A DNA stretch of 64,000 nucleotides from Symbiobacteriaceae bacterium (GTDB taxonomy: Bacteria > Bacillota > Sulfobacillia > Symbiobacteriales > Symbiobacteriaceae), in NCBI GenBank assembly GCA_029239785.1, contig JARBUG010000018.1, positions 1-64,000 of the forward strand. Reading direction: 5' to 3'. Made by a program: the position numbers and the translations under genes. Numbering within the stretch: the first letter of the stretch is position 1; the number at the start of each line of letters is the position of its first letter. The notes under the pieces were generated by a model that saw only the letters and a program-made list of their open reading frames with translations, was not told where the DNA came from and ran no database searches. Below, one piece after another: positions 25,489 through 33,973 of this stretch.

Positions 25489-26175
25489 TCACAAACCAGG
25501 TACCCTGACTGGAAGGCCAGGGCAATCCGTGCATCTCCGTGAAATCCGTGACGAAAAAACTGACTTCAACTGATGGGCGATCTCTCGGCGTCGAAGCAGA
25601 CCTTCAGGCGCATGTCGCTGAGTTGGAGGGCTTCTCGCCCATCGCCGCCCCACCGGCGCCAAGTAACCAACCCACCGCCTCACCAGGTCGGCGGCTACAT
25701 AATCCGGCTCCACATGCCCCCAGCCCGCCCGATGCTCCCCCAGGCTGCCCTCGCCCCACCCGGTCCGCACCAGTACCTTGACGGCGCCCACAGCGTGCGC
25801 CGCTAACATATCCGTCCCGCCCACGTCACCGACTACCGCACACCTGGACAAGTCCAGCCCGTGCTCAGCCGCCGCCCGCTGCAACATGCCGGGCCGGGGC
25901 TTACGGCACTCACACCGGTCATCCGGATGATGCGGACACACATAGGCCCCGTTTAGCCCGTAGCCTGCGAACTCAGCCTGGAAATCCGCCTCGGTCGCAT
26001 TGCCGAGGCTAATCTGCCATTGGTTTGTGAAGGCAAACACCTTCACTCCCGCTGCCCGGAGCCGCTGCACCGCCGCAAGCGCCCCCTCGTACGGCACAAA
26101 GTCCCGCGGGTGGATAAATTGTCCGGTGCCGCCAATGGTGCCATCTCGGTCGAGGAACACGGCCTGCAAGTTCAT
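25489..26175 (-). CDS. HAD-superfamily hydrolase, GmhB/histidinol-phosphatase type
   Basis: About 228 residues. The catalytic motif FLDRDGTIGG has Asp9 and Asp11; motif II is FAFTNQWQ; a zinc-binding Cys/His cluster CPHHPDDRCECRKPRPGM and motif GDVGGTDM follow, as in D,D-heptose bisphosphate and histidinol phosphatases (HAD-IIIA). Substrate is not determined. ATG 26175 has GGGAGGGG 7 bases upstream. The family usually ends near residue 185-190; the last ~25-30 residues (from about VFSSRISRR) are read from the outer inverted repeat, so the C-terminus appears to run into that element. Confidence 0.85.
   Translation of the reverse strand: MNLQAVFLDRDGTIGGTGQFIHPRDFVPYEGALAAVQRLRAAGVKVFAFTNQWQISLGNATEADFQAEFAGYGLNGAYVCPHHPDDRCECRKPRPGMLQRAAAEHGLDLSRCAVVGDVGGTDMLAAHAVGAVKVLVRTGWGEGSLGEHRAGWGHVEPDYVAADLVRRWVGYLAPVGRRWARSPPTQRHAPEGLLRRREIAHQLKSVFSSRISRRCTDCPGLPVRVPGL
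25524..25550. repeat. Outer inverted repeat, right arm
   Basis: AATCCGTGCATCTCCGTG then AAATCCGTG, reverse complement of the left outer arm with two mismatches. It lies within the 3' end of the HAD hydrolase gene. Confidence 0.9.
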
Positions 26176-26214
26176 GGCAAATCCCCTCCCTGACTGTTCG
26201 ATACGACGCATAAA

Positions 26215-26243
26215 GGCCGCCGCCCTGCGAGAGGGCGGCGGCC
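26215..26243 (-). terminator. Intrinsic terminator of the oadB operon
   Basis: GGCCGCCGCCCT and AGGGCGGCGGCC form a 12-bp stem; on the minus strand it is followed by TTTATG. It follows the 48-residue small gene. Confidence 0.85.
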
Positions 26244-26259
26244 GTCGTTAAAACCAACT

Positions 26260-26406
26260 TTACTTATCGTCTTTCTTCATATCAGGCAACCGGGAGAGAC
26301 CGGCGGCCAGCAACCAGAACAGCGCCATGGTCAGGAACATAAACGGTGTCGCAACAACCATCACCACGAGCGACTTATAGAAAGCGTCCATGTTTGCGTG
26401 GAACAT
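26260..26406 (-). CDS. Small membrane protein, Na+-pump gamma-like (OadG-like)
   Basis: A 48-residue gene. The product starts MFHANMDAFYKS, then one membrane segment (VVMVVATPFMFLTMALFWLLAAG, ~residues 14-36), then a short charged tail (RLPDMKKDDK). ATG 26406 follows GGGGGTGA by about 5-7 bases. It begins 14 bases after the oadB stop and ends before the operon terminator, so it is co-transcribed with the beta subunit. A single N-terminal helix with a charged tail matches the layout of OadG gamma subunits, which assemble the decarboxylase pump; sequence similarity alone is weak. Confidence 0.75.
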   Translation of the reverse strand: MFHANMDAFYKSLVVMVVATPFMFLTMALFWLLAAGLSRLPDMKKDDK

Positions 26407-26419
26407 CGCCAATCACCCC

Positions 26420-27556
26420 CTAACCCAGCAGGGCCAGAATCAGGCCGCCTGCCATAATTGACGCAATCTGGCCGGACACGTTGGCGCCTACCGCATGCAT
26501 GATCAGGTAGTTGCCCGGATCTTCCTTCTGGGCCATCTTCGCGATCACCCGGGCCGACATGGGGAAGGCGGAAATGCCCGTCGCGCCAAGCATCGGGTTG
26601 ACCTTCCGCTTCAGGAACAGGTTCAGGAACTTGGCGAAGAGCACGCCGCCGGCGGTGTCGAACACGAAGGCGACGATGCCGAGCAGCAGAATGCCGAGGG
26701 TCTGGAAGTTCAAGAAGTTCGCGGCCTGCATCGTCGAACCGATGGTGATGCCGAGCAGCAAGGTCACGATGTTGGCCATTTCGGTCTGGGCGGTCTTGGA
26801 GAGGCGCTCCAGGCCGGTCGCCTCACGCAGCAGGTTGCCGAACATGAGGGCGCCCAGCAGGGCCACCGAAGCGGGCACCAGCAAGCCGGCCACCACGGTC
26901 ACGAGAATCGGGAAGAGAATCTTGGTCAGCTTGCTGACCGGGCGCCCGCCGTCGTAGACCATGCGGATCTTCCGCTCGTTCTTGGTGGTCAGCGCCCGAA
27001 TGACCGGGGGCTGAATCAACGGAACGAGCGACATGTATGTGTACGCTGCCACTGTCAATGGACCGAGCATGTGCGGGGCGAACCGCGAGGCGACGAAGAT
27101 CGTCGTCGGGCCGTCGGCTGCACCGATGATGCCGATGGAGGCCGCTTCCTTGATATCGAAGCCGAGCAGCGCCGCCACGGCGATGGTGGCAAAGACGCCA
27201 AACTGGGCTGCCGCACCGAAGAGCATCATCCAGGGCATGGAGAGCAGCGGAGTGAAGTCGCACATGGCGCCGACCGCCACAAAGATCAGAACCGGAAAGA
27301 GCTCCGTTTGAATGCCGGCGTGCTCCAAAATGGTGAGCCAGCCGTGCGACCCGATCGCCGCCGAGAAGGGAATGTTGGCCATAATACAGCCGAAACCGAC
27401 CGGGGCCAGCAGCAGGGGCTCGTACTCCTTGGCGATCGCCAGATAAATCAGGACGCATCCGACCAGAATCATGACGGCCTGCTGCCACTGGAAGCTGAGA
27501 ATCCCCTGGAACAGATCGGCATAGTGCATGTTGCGTAGCATGTCAAGAACGATCAT
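26420..27556 (-). CDS. oadB: Na+-translocating decarboxylase beta subunit
   Basis: A 378-residue integral membrane protein that couples decarboxylation of a carboxybiotin to Na+ export. About nine or ten hydrophobic segments surround the diagnostic GIIGAADGPTTIF with the conserved Asp, and NIPFSAAIGSHGWL and SAFPMSARV are also family blocks. It could serve oxaloacetate, methylmalonyl-CoA or glutaconyl-CoA decarboxylase; the alpha/transferase subunit and biotin carrier are absent here. ATG 27556 follows AGAGGTGA. A palindromic promoter lies upstream and a small OadG-like gene downstream. Confidence 0.93.
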   Translation of the reverse strand: MIVLDMLRNMHYADLFQGILSFQWQQAVMILVGCVLIYLAIAKEYEPLLLAPVGFGCIMANIPFSAAIGSHGWLTILEHAGIQTELFPVLIFVAVGAMCDFTPLLSMPWMMLFGAAAQFGVFATIAVAALLGFDIKEAASIGIIGAADGPTTIFVASRFAPHMLGPLTVAAYTYMSLVPLIQPPVIRALTTKNERKIRMVYDGGRPVSKLTKILFPILVTVVAGLLVPASVALLGALMFGNLLREATGLERLSKTAQTEMANIVTLLLGITIGSTMQAANFLNFQTLGILLLGIVAFVFDTAGGVLFAKFLNLFLKRKVNPMLGATGISAFPMSARVIAKMAQKEDPGNYLIMHAVGANVSGQIASIMAGGLILALLG

Positions 27557-27577
27557 GTTGTCACCTCTTGCCCAACT

Positions 27578-27613
27578 GAGGTATTAATACCTCCCGAGTT
27601 ATGGTACTGCCAA
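27578..27613 (-). promoter_or_regulatory. oadB promoter with overlapping palindrome
   Basis: On the minus strand, TTGGCA (27608-27613), an 18-base spacer and TATTAA (27584-27589). A perfect 16-base palindrome, GAGGTATTAATACCTC (27578-27593), covers the -10, so a dimeric repressor could block it. The regulator is not identified. Confidence 0.65.
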
Positions 27614-27867
27614 TTTCCTTCCTATGGGAGGCACCAAAAAGGCCATCCTGCACACTCTTAAGTCTATCTTGGTGTAGGCATGCCTGTAAGTGTCAGTTAC
27701 GCAGATGACGGGTATAAGTTGTGCTTTTGATGAGTAACCTACCGGTTGGTCAGGCGGTTCCGTCGGGCTCTACCCCGCGGGCCGCCTGTTTATTGTGCCC
27801 GTCCGTTATGGTGTCATGGCTGGGCTTTCATGGGGGGCAAACGCGCGAAAATGTGGGGCATTGGGTC
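27614..27867. other. Divergent region upstream of groES
   Basis: No gene is supported. A GC hairpin (CAGGCGG 27751-27757 with CCGCCTG 27782-27788, followed by TTTATT) could be a terminator or attenuator for an unseen transcript. Confidence 0.4.
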
Positions 27868-27896
27868 TTGACTCCCATGACTCGGTTTCATATCAT
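27868..27896 (+). promoter_or_regulatory. Promoter of groESL
   Basis: TTGACT (27868-27873), a 17-base spacer and TATCAT (27891-27896), a near-consensus vegetative promoter immediately upstream of the CIRCE operator. Confidence 0.85.
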
Positions 27897-27906
27897 AAGG
27901 ATGGTG

Positions 27907-27933
27907 TTAGCACTCAGTACAAGCGAGTGCTAA
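27907..27933 (+). promoter_or_regulatory. CIRCE operator (HrcA site)
   Basis: TTAGCACTC, nine bases, GAGTGCTAA: an exact match to the CIRCE consensus. Known CIRCE elements bind HrcA and repress chaperonins at low temperature. It lies between the promoter and groES. Confidence 0.97.
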
Positions 27934-27974
27934 CAAATATCTCAGAGATCTCGTCGAGGAGGGACTCCACCCAG

Positions 27975-28268
27975 ATGAACATCAAGCCGTTGGGCTCTCG
28001 AGTGGTCATCAAGGCGCTCGAGAAGGAAGAGCGCACGAAGAGCGGCATTCTGCTGCCCGACACCGCCAAGGAGAAGCCCCAGCAGGGTAAGGTCGTCGCT
28101 GTCGGCCCGGGCCGCGTGCTCGACACGGGCGCCAAGTCTGCGCTGGAAGTCAAGGAAGGCGACACGGTCATCTTCTCCAAGTACTCTGGCACGGAAGTCA
28201 AGGTTGACGGCGAAGAGTACATCATCCTGGACGGCGAGCGCGACATTCTCGCCATCGTTCAGGGCTAA
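27975..28268 (+). CDS. groES: Co-chaperonin GroES
   Basis: A 97-residue co-chaperonin that caps GroEL. It begins [12 protein letters not shown], has the mobile-loop region [18 protein letters not shown] and the GKVVAVGPG and [14 protein letters not shown] blocks. Length is normal. ATG 27975 follows GAGGAGGGA. It precedes groEL by 20 bases and is under CIRCE/HrcA control. Confidence 0.97.
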   Translation: MNIKPLGSRVVIKALEKEERTKSGILLPDTAKEKPQQGKVVAVGPGRVLDTGAKSALEVKEGDTVIFSKYSGTEVKVDGEEYIILDGERDILAIVQG

Positions 28269-28282
28269 TCCCAGGGAGGTAA

Positions 28283-29929
<1,647 letters not shown>

Positions 29930-29952
29930 GTCTGCGTCACCTACGCAGAAAG

Positions 29953-29992
29953 GGGTCCCCGGCGGTCAGACCGCCGGGGACCCTTACTTGTT
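29953..29992 (+). terminator. Intrinsic terminator after groEL
   Basis: GGGTCCCCGGCGGT (29953-29966) pairs with ACCGCCGGGGACCC (29970-29983), followed by TTACTTG. It also lies at the end of the convergent DoxX gene. Confidence 0.9.
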
Positions 29993-29995
29993 TAT

Positions 29996-30526
29996 TTAGG
30001 CTGCGCTTCTGGCGTGAGCCTTCTCACCATCGAAGAGGAAGGCCAGCTTGCTGCGGAACCAGGGGCGGAACCAGTAGTCGACGCCAAGGTAGCCGGCGTA
30101 GGCGCCGCCAGCGGCGACGATGATGAACTGCAGGGCGAAGAGGTTCGGGTTGGTGCTGACGGTGCCGCTCATCATGAAGGCGAAGTTCATGACCATGCCC
30201 ATAACAGCGGCGAAGATGGTGGCGAAGCCGATGATCAGAGCCAGGCCGACCAGGATCTCGCCCCACACAACCAGGAAGTTGAAGAGCTCCACGTTGGGGA
30301 GAGCAAAGCCTTCCAGGAAGTTGGCCCACCAACCCTGCACGACAGGCTTGGCGCCGGGGGTGGCGGGAACGGCCTTGGCGATGGCGCCCTTGAGCATACC
30401 GGCGGCGCTGAAGGGCGTGTCGCCCGTGAGCTTGTGCCAACCGGCGTTCAGCCACTGGTAACCAACGTACAGACGAAGCACAGTCCAGATCCAGCTACCC
30501 TTGGCGCCCGTGAAGAAGTTCGTCAT
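29996..30526 (-). CDS. DoxX-family membrane protein
   Basis: A 176-residue protein with about four hydrophobic segments, matching DoxX/SURF4-like proteins: WTVLRLYVGYQWLNAGWHKL near the N-terminus, and GEILVGLALIIGFATIFAAVMGMVMNF. The family was named for a thiosulfate:quinone oxidoreductase subunit, but most members have unknown roles. ATG 30526 is preceded by AGGGAGGA. A possible operator lies just upstream (30564-30578). It converges on groEL. Confidence 0.9.
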   Translation of the reverse strand: MTNFFTGAKGSWIWTVLRLYVGYQWLNAGWHKLTGDTPFSAAGMLKGAIAKAVPATPGAKPVVQGWWANFLEGFALPNVELFNFLVVWGEILVGLALIIGFATIFAAVMGMVMNFAFMMSGTVSTNPNLFALQFIIVAAGGAYAGYLGVDYWFRPWFRSKLAFLFDGEKAHARSAA

Positions 30527-30563
30527 GATGAGTCCTCCCTGTGATGTGAAATCCGTAAAACTC

Positions 30564-30578
30564 GAACGAGATTCGTTC
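30564..30578 (-). promoter_or_regulatory. Inverted repeat upstream of DoxX
   Basis: GAACGA-GAT-TCGTTC is a perfect 6-bp inverted repeat with a 3-base centre, about 40 bases upstream of the DoxX start. It may be an operator; no regulator is identified. Confidence 0.45.
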
Positions 30579-30785
30579 CAGCCGTGCTTTCGTTTTTCTT
30601 ACCGGGTCTGGCTTCAGCATAGCAGGGAAAGGTGGGGCGACTCTATCCGGAAATAGACTTAACTTTGAGATAGAGAATCAGTATCAATGGTCTCTAGGGT
30701 GCGCGCGCTAGGAGGCAGATCAATGTGTAGGCATATTTCTGTGACCTGGATCACACATGGGACATTGGTGTCATCTGGACGCGAA
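30579..30785. other. Intergenic region with CRP-like site
   Basis: No gene is supported. It holds TGTGA-CCTGGA-TCACA at 30741-30756 and an isolated AGGAGG (about 30710-30715) before an ATG at 30724, discussed separately. Confidence 0.5.
30741..30756. promoter_or_regulatory. CRP/FNR-family-like palindrome
   Basis: TGTGA-N6-TCACA exactly, the proteobacterial CRP consensus. In Firmicutes, a CRP/FNR-type regulator could use such a site. It is 200 bases upstream of the DoxX start and about 70 bases from the end of the minus-strand gene, so the controlled gene is unclear. Confidence 0.45.
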
Positions 30786-30815
30786 ACCGCCCTGACTGTG
30801 TGGAGTCAGGGCGGT
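30783..30815 (-). terminator. Intrinsic terminator of the hypothetical gene
   Basis: ACCGCCCTGACT (30786-30797) pairs with AGTCAGGGCGGT (30804-30815); on the minus strand TTT follows. It ends the adjacent minus-strand gene. Confidence 0.8.
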
Positions 30816-30826
30816 TGTCAATCGAT

Positions 30827-31918
30827 TTACTGCGCTTGCGCTTGCGCCAGGATCACCTTTCCGTCGGCTGCCAGGTCGGCGGCCACATCAACGGTGTCCA
30901 CAGCGGAGGGCAGAATGAAGAGGTAGTAGCCGGCCAGCAATTCCCGGTCGAGGCGTGCCTCCCGCAGCACATGGGTGCTGCCCTCCCAGAACCGTTCGAC
31001 GGGGTCGATCAGGCTGACTTCGGTTTCGTGGAGTTGGTTGTGCGCGTTCACCTGGAGCCAGCGCAGCCAGTCGAAGAACCGGTGCTTGCCACGCAGTGGC
31101 CGGTCCCAGGTGAGCCACCAGAGCAGCGGCACGGCCAGGGCGCAGGGAAGGCTCCACGCTACGTCGGGCGCCAGCCAGCCGTTGAGGGGCACCGTGGCCA
31201 TGAGGGCCAGGTTAAGCAGGCACCAGAGGGCAACGAGCCATGTGGCCGTGAACCGGGCCCGCCTGACTTCGACCTTTGCCCGCTGCAGCCGAACCGCCTG
31301 CTGCTCGCCTTCGTGACGGTAGTAGGCGATCTGGTCGTTGATGCGGTCGGGAAGGGCCAGGAGCCGGGCGCGGAGCTCGTCCGGCTCCTGGGCGAGCCGG
31401 GTGGCGGCGTGCGCGTCGTACTCCGCCGCGATGCAGAGCGGGTCCCTAATGTCGCTCAGGGTGATAATGGCCTGTCGGGCCAGCCGCTCGGCCTCGGCCA
31501 GGTCGGGCATGGCCAGTTGGGCCTGGATCAGGGTATGAACGCCCAGCGCCCAGGTGGCGAGGGCGCCCGGGGTGCCCTCGGTCTCATGGTGGAGGATCTT
31601 CAGGGCGGCCTGCGCGGCTTTGAGCGCTTCGCCGTAGTGGTGCCGGGCCGGAATCGGGTCCAGGGCCGCCGCCGCCAGCAGGCAGTGGTTGCGCAGGTCG
31701 AGGAGGTGGCCCAGGGCGGGGGTCCAGTGATAGGCGGAGCCGGGGGCAGGGGCGTGACTGTGGGCCATGGCGTGGGCCTCGCGCTGTACGGCCAGAATCT
31801 CCAACGGGTCGGGGCGTTCGAGCCAGGGGGCGGCAAAGAGCCCTTTCTGCGTAATCCTCAGAAACGAATCGACTTCGAGCGGCCAGTGGGAAGCCGGTAA
31901 CGTTGCCGCGAAGGTCAT
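30827..31918 (-). CDS. Hypothetical protein with helical repeats and two central membrane segments
   Basis: About 363 residues. The N-terminal half is all-helical and Ala/Leu-rich (HYGEALKAAQAALKILHH, IQAQLAMPDLAEAERLA), resembling TPR-like repeats. Two hydrophobic segments in the middle (TATWLVALWCLLNLALMATV, WSLPCALAVPLLWWLTW) anchor it. The C-terminal ~100 residues contain a soluble part ending in VILAQAQAQ. No family is recognised. ATG 31918 is chosen because AAGGAG lies 9 bases upstream; two earlier in-frame ATGs overlap that site. It is divergent from the peptidase-like gene. Confidence 0.7.
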   Translation of the reverse strand: MTFAATLPASHWPLEVDSFLRITQKGLFAAPWLERPDPLEILAVQREAHAMAHSHAPAPGSAYHWTPALGHLLDLRNHCLLAAAALDPIPARHHYGEALKAAQAALKILHHETEGTPGALATWALGVHTLIQAQLAMPDLAEAERLARQAIITLSDIRDPLCIAAEYDAHAATRLAQEPDELRARLLALPDRINDQIAYYRHEGEQQAVRLQRAKVEVRRARFTATWLVALWCLLNLALMATVPLNGWLAPDVAWSLPCALAVPLLWWLTWDRPLRGKHRFFDWLRWLQVNAHNQLHETEVSLIDPVERFWEGSTHVLREARLDRELLAGYYLFILPSAVDTVDVAADLAADGKVILAQAQAQ

Positions 31919-32058
31919 CGACCTCATCTCCTTCCACAAGCACCGGAAGCGGTTGACGCGGCCTCTGCCTCAATCGTACCCCTTTCCCTGTTATCTGGTA
32001 ACTACGCTTTTTGCTCAATTCTGTCGCAACCAATGTAGCAGGAGGAGAGGGGTGTCGC

Positions 32059-33006
32059 ATGGAAGGGAGGGGCGGAGGCGATTTACGCTTGAAACGTGTC
32101 ATCTATGTTGTAATCACTGTGCTTGTGCTCGCAGCCCTCACCTGGTTTGTGAGTCCGCTCTGGCATGGTTCGGCCAGTTATGCCGTGGTGCCGGGCGCCG
32201 ACGGGAAGATGGCGCTGGTCCTGCGGGTGGAGCGGCCGGGGCTGTTCGTGGACCTGGTACCGGCGCCCGACGGGCCGCACGCTGAGAGCGGTTTCGCCCC
32301 GTGGCCCGGCAGTGGCCGGCGGCGGATAGCGACCTGGTTCCGGGGGCCGATGGAACTCTCCCTGACCGAGGGAGAGGGGCCGTTTGCGCTGCGCGACCTG
32401 CCCGTGCCGGTGGGTGGCGCCGCTCCCGAGGTGCAGCTGCCGCAGGGTTGGTCGCAGGCCGGCCCGTATGTGGGTCCGTTCGGCCTGACCGGAGGCCTCT
32501 GGGCGCCGTCTGTGGCCGCAGCCAAGGCCGAGGTGAGCGCCAAGCTGGGCACGTTGCTGACTGCTGCCGAATTGCAGTTTAACCGGGCCCTGGTCCGGGA
32601 GTATCCGCCCGTGCTGATGGGCGCGGACCCGATGTCCCTTGCGACCGCCGTGACCGAGCGTTGGGTGCCCGACTACGGCCCCGAGCTTCGCTGGCTGGAG
32701 ACCGGGCTGACGCAATACCTGGCCGTGGAGTTGCTCGACAACACGAAGGTTTGGTCGGCCACCGAGCGGAACCGCTGGCTGCGGGATCATAGGGCCGACA
32801 AGGGCTACGCCATTGTCACCTGGCTGGATGCCAACCTGAAGCTGAACCGGCAGAAGCTCACGCTGCAGGACCTGCTCCTGAAAACGCAGGATGTGCGATC
32901 CACAGCCGACCTCACCAAAGTTGTGAATGAAATGGCCGGCCTGAGCGCGGCCGACCATCTGGAGCGCATGCTGAAGGGCGCCGAGCCCCTTCCCGTCACG
33001 AAGTAA
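32059..33006 (+). CDS. Membrane-anchored protein resembling an M61/M1-type peptidase without the zinc motif
   Basis: About 315 residues with one N-terminal membrane segment (VIYVVITVLVLAALTWFV, ~residues 13-30) and an exported C-terminal domain. The last ~130 residues follow the layout of gluzincin peptidases: WLETGLTQYLAVELLD (where active members have a Glu-containing helix) and KGYAIVTWLDANLKL, then LQDLLLKTQDV. However no HExxH zinc motif is seen, so it is probably not an active protease. The family link is tentative. ATG 32059 is preceded by GGAGGAGAGGGG. Confidence 0.6.
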   Translation: MEGRGGGDLRLKRVIYVVITVLVLAALTWFVSPLWHGSASYAVVPGADGKMALVLRVERPGLFVDLVPAPDGPHAESGFAPWPGSGRRRIATWFRGPMELSLTEGEGPFALRDLPVPVGGAAPEVQLPQGWSQAGPYVGPFGLTGGLWAPSVAAAKAEVSAKLGTLLTAAELQFNRALVREYPPVLMGADPMSLATAVTERWVPDYGPELRWLETGLTQYLAVELLDNTKVWSATERNRWLRDHRADKGYAIVTWLDANLKLNRQKLTLQDLLLKTQDVRSTADLTKVVNEMAGLSAADHLERMLKGAEPLPVTK

Positions 33007-33052
33007 CTCGTTCATACTAGGGTCATAAGGTCGCGAGCCGGGAGGGTTGCAC

Positions 33053-33919
33053 ATGAACCAGCGTGTTCGCATTGCCACCATTCAGTTTGACCATCGGCCG
33101 GTACGGGGGTTCGACGAGTTCGCCGCACAGGTCTTCAACTACGTCCGCCTGGCGGAAGATGACCGGAGCCAGCTCGTGGTCTTCCCTGAGTATCTGACGG
33201 CGCCCCTGGTGACCCTGGACCCCGACTGGAGCCGCTGGACGGGTCCGTACCGGGAGCTGTTCTCCGGCCTGGCCCGGTCGACGAAAATGTCGATTCTGGC
33301 CGGCACCCACATGACTGAGCGCGACGGTAAGCAGTACAACACGGCCCACATGTTCCTGCCTTCGGGCGAGCTGTTCACGCAGGATAAGCTGCACATGACG
33401 CCCTGCGAGGGAGAAGACGCATGGTGCCTCTCCCGGGGCGAGGGGATCAACGTGATTGACACGCCTTTCGGCCGGGTGGGCATTCTGGTCTGCTTCGATG
33501 TGGAGTTCGGCGAGCCGGCCCGCGTGGCGGCCGAGGCGGGCGCCGACATTCTGCTAGTGCCCTCGGCGACGGCCGACCGGGCGGGCTTCTGGCGGGTGCG
33601 CCACTGCTGCCACGCCAGGGCGGTGGAGAACCAGGTCTACGTGGTCCACAGCGCGCTGGTGGGCGGCCTGCCCGCCGTTCGGTATCTGGAGCAGTCCTGG
33701 GGCAAATCGGGCATTATTACGCCCTGCGATATCCCCTTCCCGCCCAACGGGCTGATGACCGAGGGCGACTGGAACCAGGGGCTGTGCGTGACGGGCGAGG
33801 TGGACCTGGGCCTGCTGCACCGGGTGCGGCGGGAGGGGAGCGTGCTGCCAAGGGCGGAGCGGAGGCCTGAGGCGTATCGCATTCTGGTCCCGGAGCGCCA
33901 GATGAAGCGGTCGGAGTAA
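33053..33919 (+). CDS. Carbon-nitrogen hydrolase (nitrilase superfamily)
   Basis: About 288 residues with the complete catalytic triad of the superfamily: Glu near residue 46 in VVFPEYLT, Lys near 110 in DKLHMTPCEGE and Cys near 147 in GILVCFDVEFGEPAR. Members hydrolyse amides or carbamoyl compounds; the substrate is not evident, but the sequence pattern is closest to the aliphatic-amide/N-carbamoyl type with HARAVENQVYV. ATG 33053 follows GGGAGGG by 6 bases. A terminator follows. Confidence 0.88.
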   Translation: MNQRVRIATIQFDHRPVRGFDEFAAQVFNYVRLAEDDRSQLVVFPEYLTAPLVTLDPDWSRWTGPYRELFSGLARSTKMSILAGTHMTERDGKQYNTAHMFLPSGELFTQDKLHMTPCEGEDAWCLSRGEGINVIDTPFGRVGILVCFDVEFGEPARVAAEAGADILLVPSATADRAGFWRVRHCCHARAVENQVYVVHSALVGGLPAVRYLEQSWGKSGIITPCDIPFPPNGLMTEGDWNQGLCVTGEVDLGLLHRVRREGSVLPRAERRPEAYRILVPERQMKRSE

Positions 33920-33923
33920 GCGC

Positions 33924-33957
33924 AAGGGGTGAGGCCGCCGTGGCCTCACCCCTTTTC
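33924..33957 (+). terminator. Intrinsic terminator
   Basis: AAGGGGTGAGGCC pairs with GGCCTCACCCCTT around GCCGT, followed by TTCTCT. It sits between the convergent hydrolase and MFS genes. Confidence 0.85.
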
Positions 33958-33973
33958 TCTGACCATCCGGGCG

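Noticed and set aside
25137-25560. CRISPR array
   Set aside because: The repeats are nested inverted pairs with short internal phrases, not regularly spaced direct repeats with unique spacers.
27795-27974. N-terminal extension of GroES
   Set aside because: It would read through the promoter and CIRCE operator; the GroES family starts at the ATG at 27975.
30724-30926. Short plus-strand ORF with AGGAGG before ATG 30724
   Set aside because: It runs through a terminator and into the antisense of the minus-strand gene; Cys/Ser/Arg-rich translation has no family.
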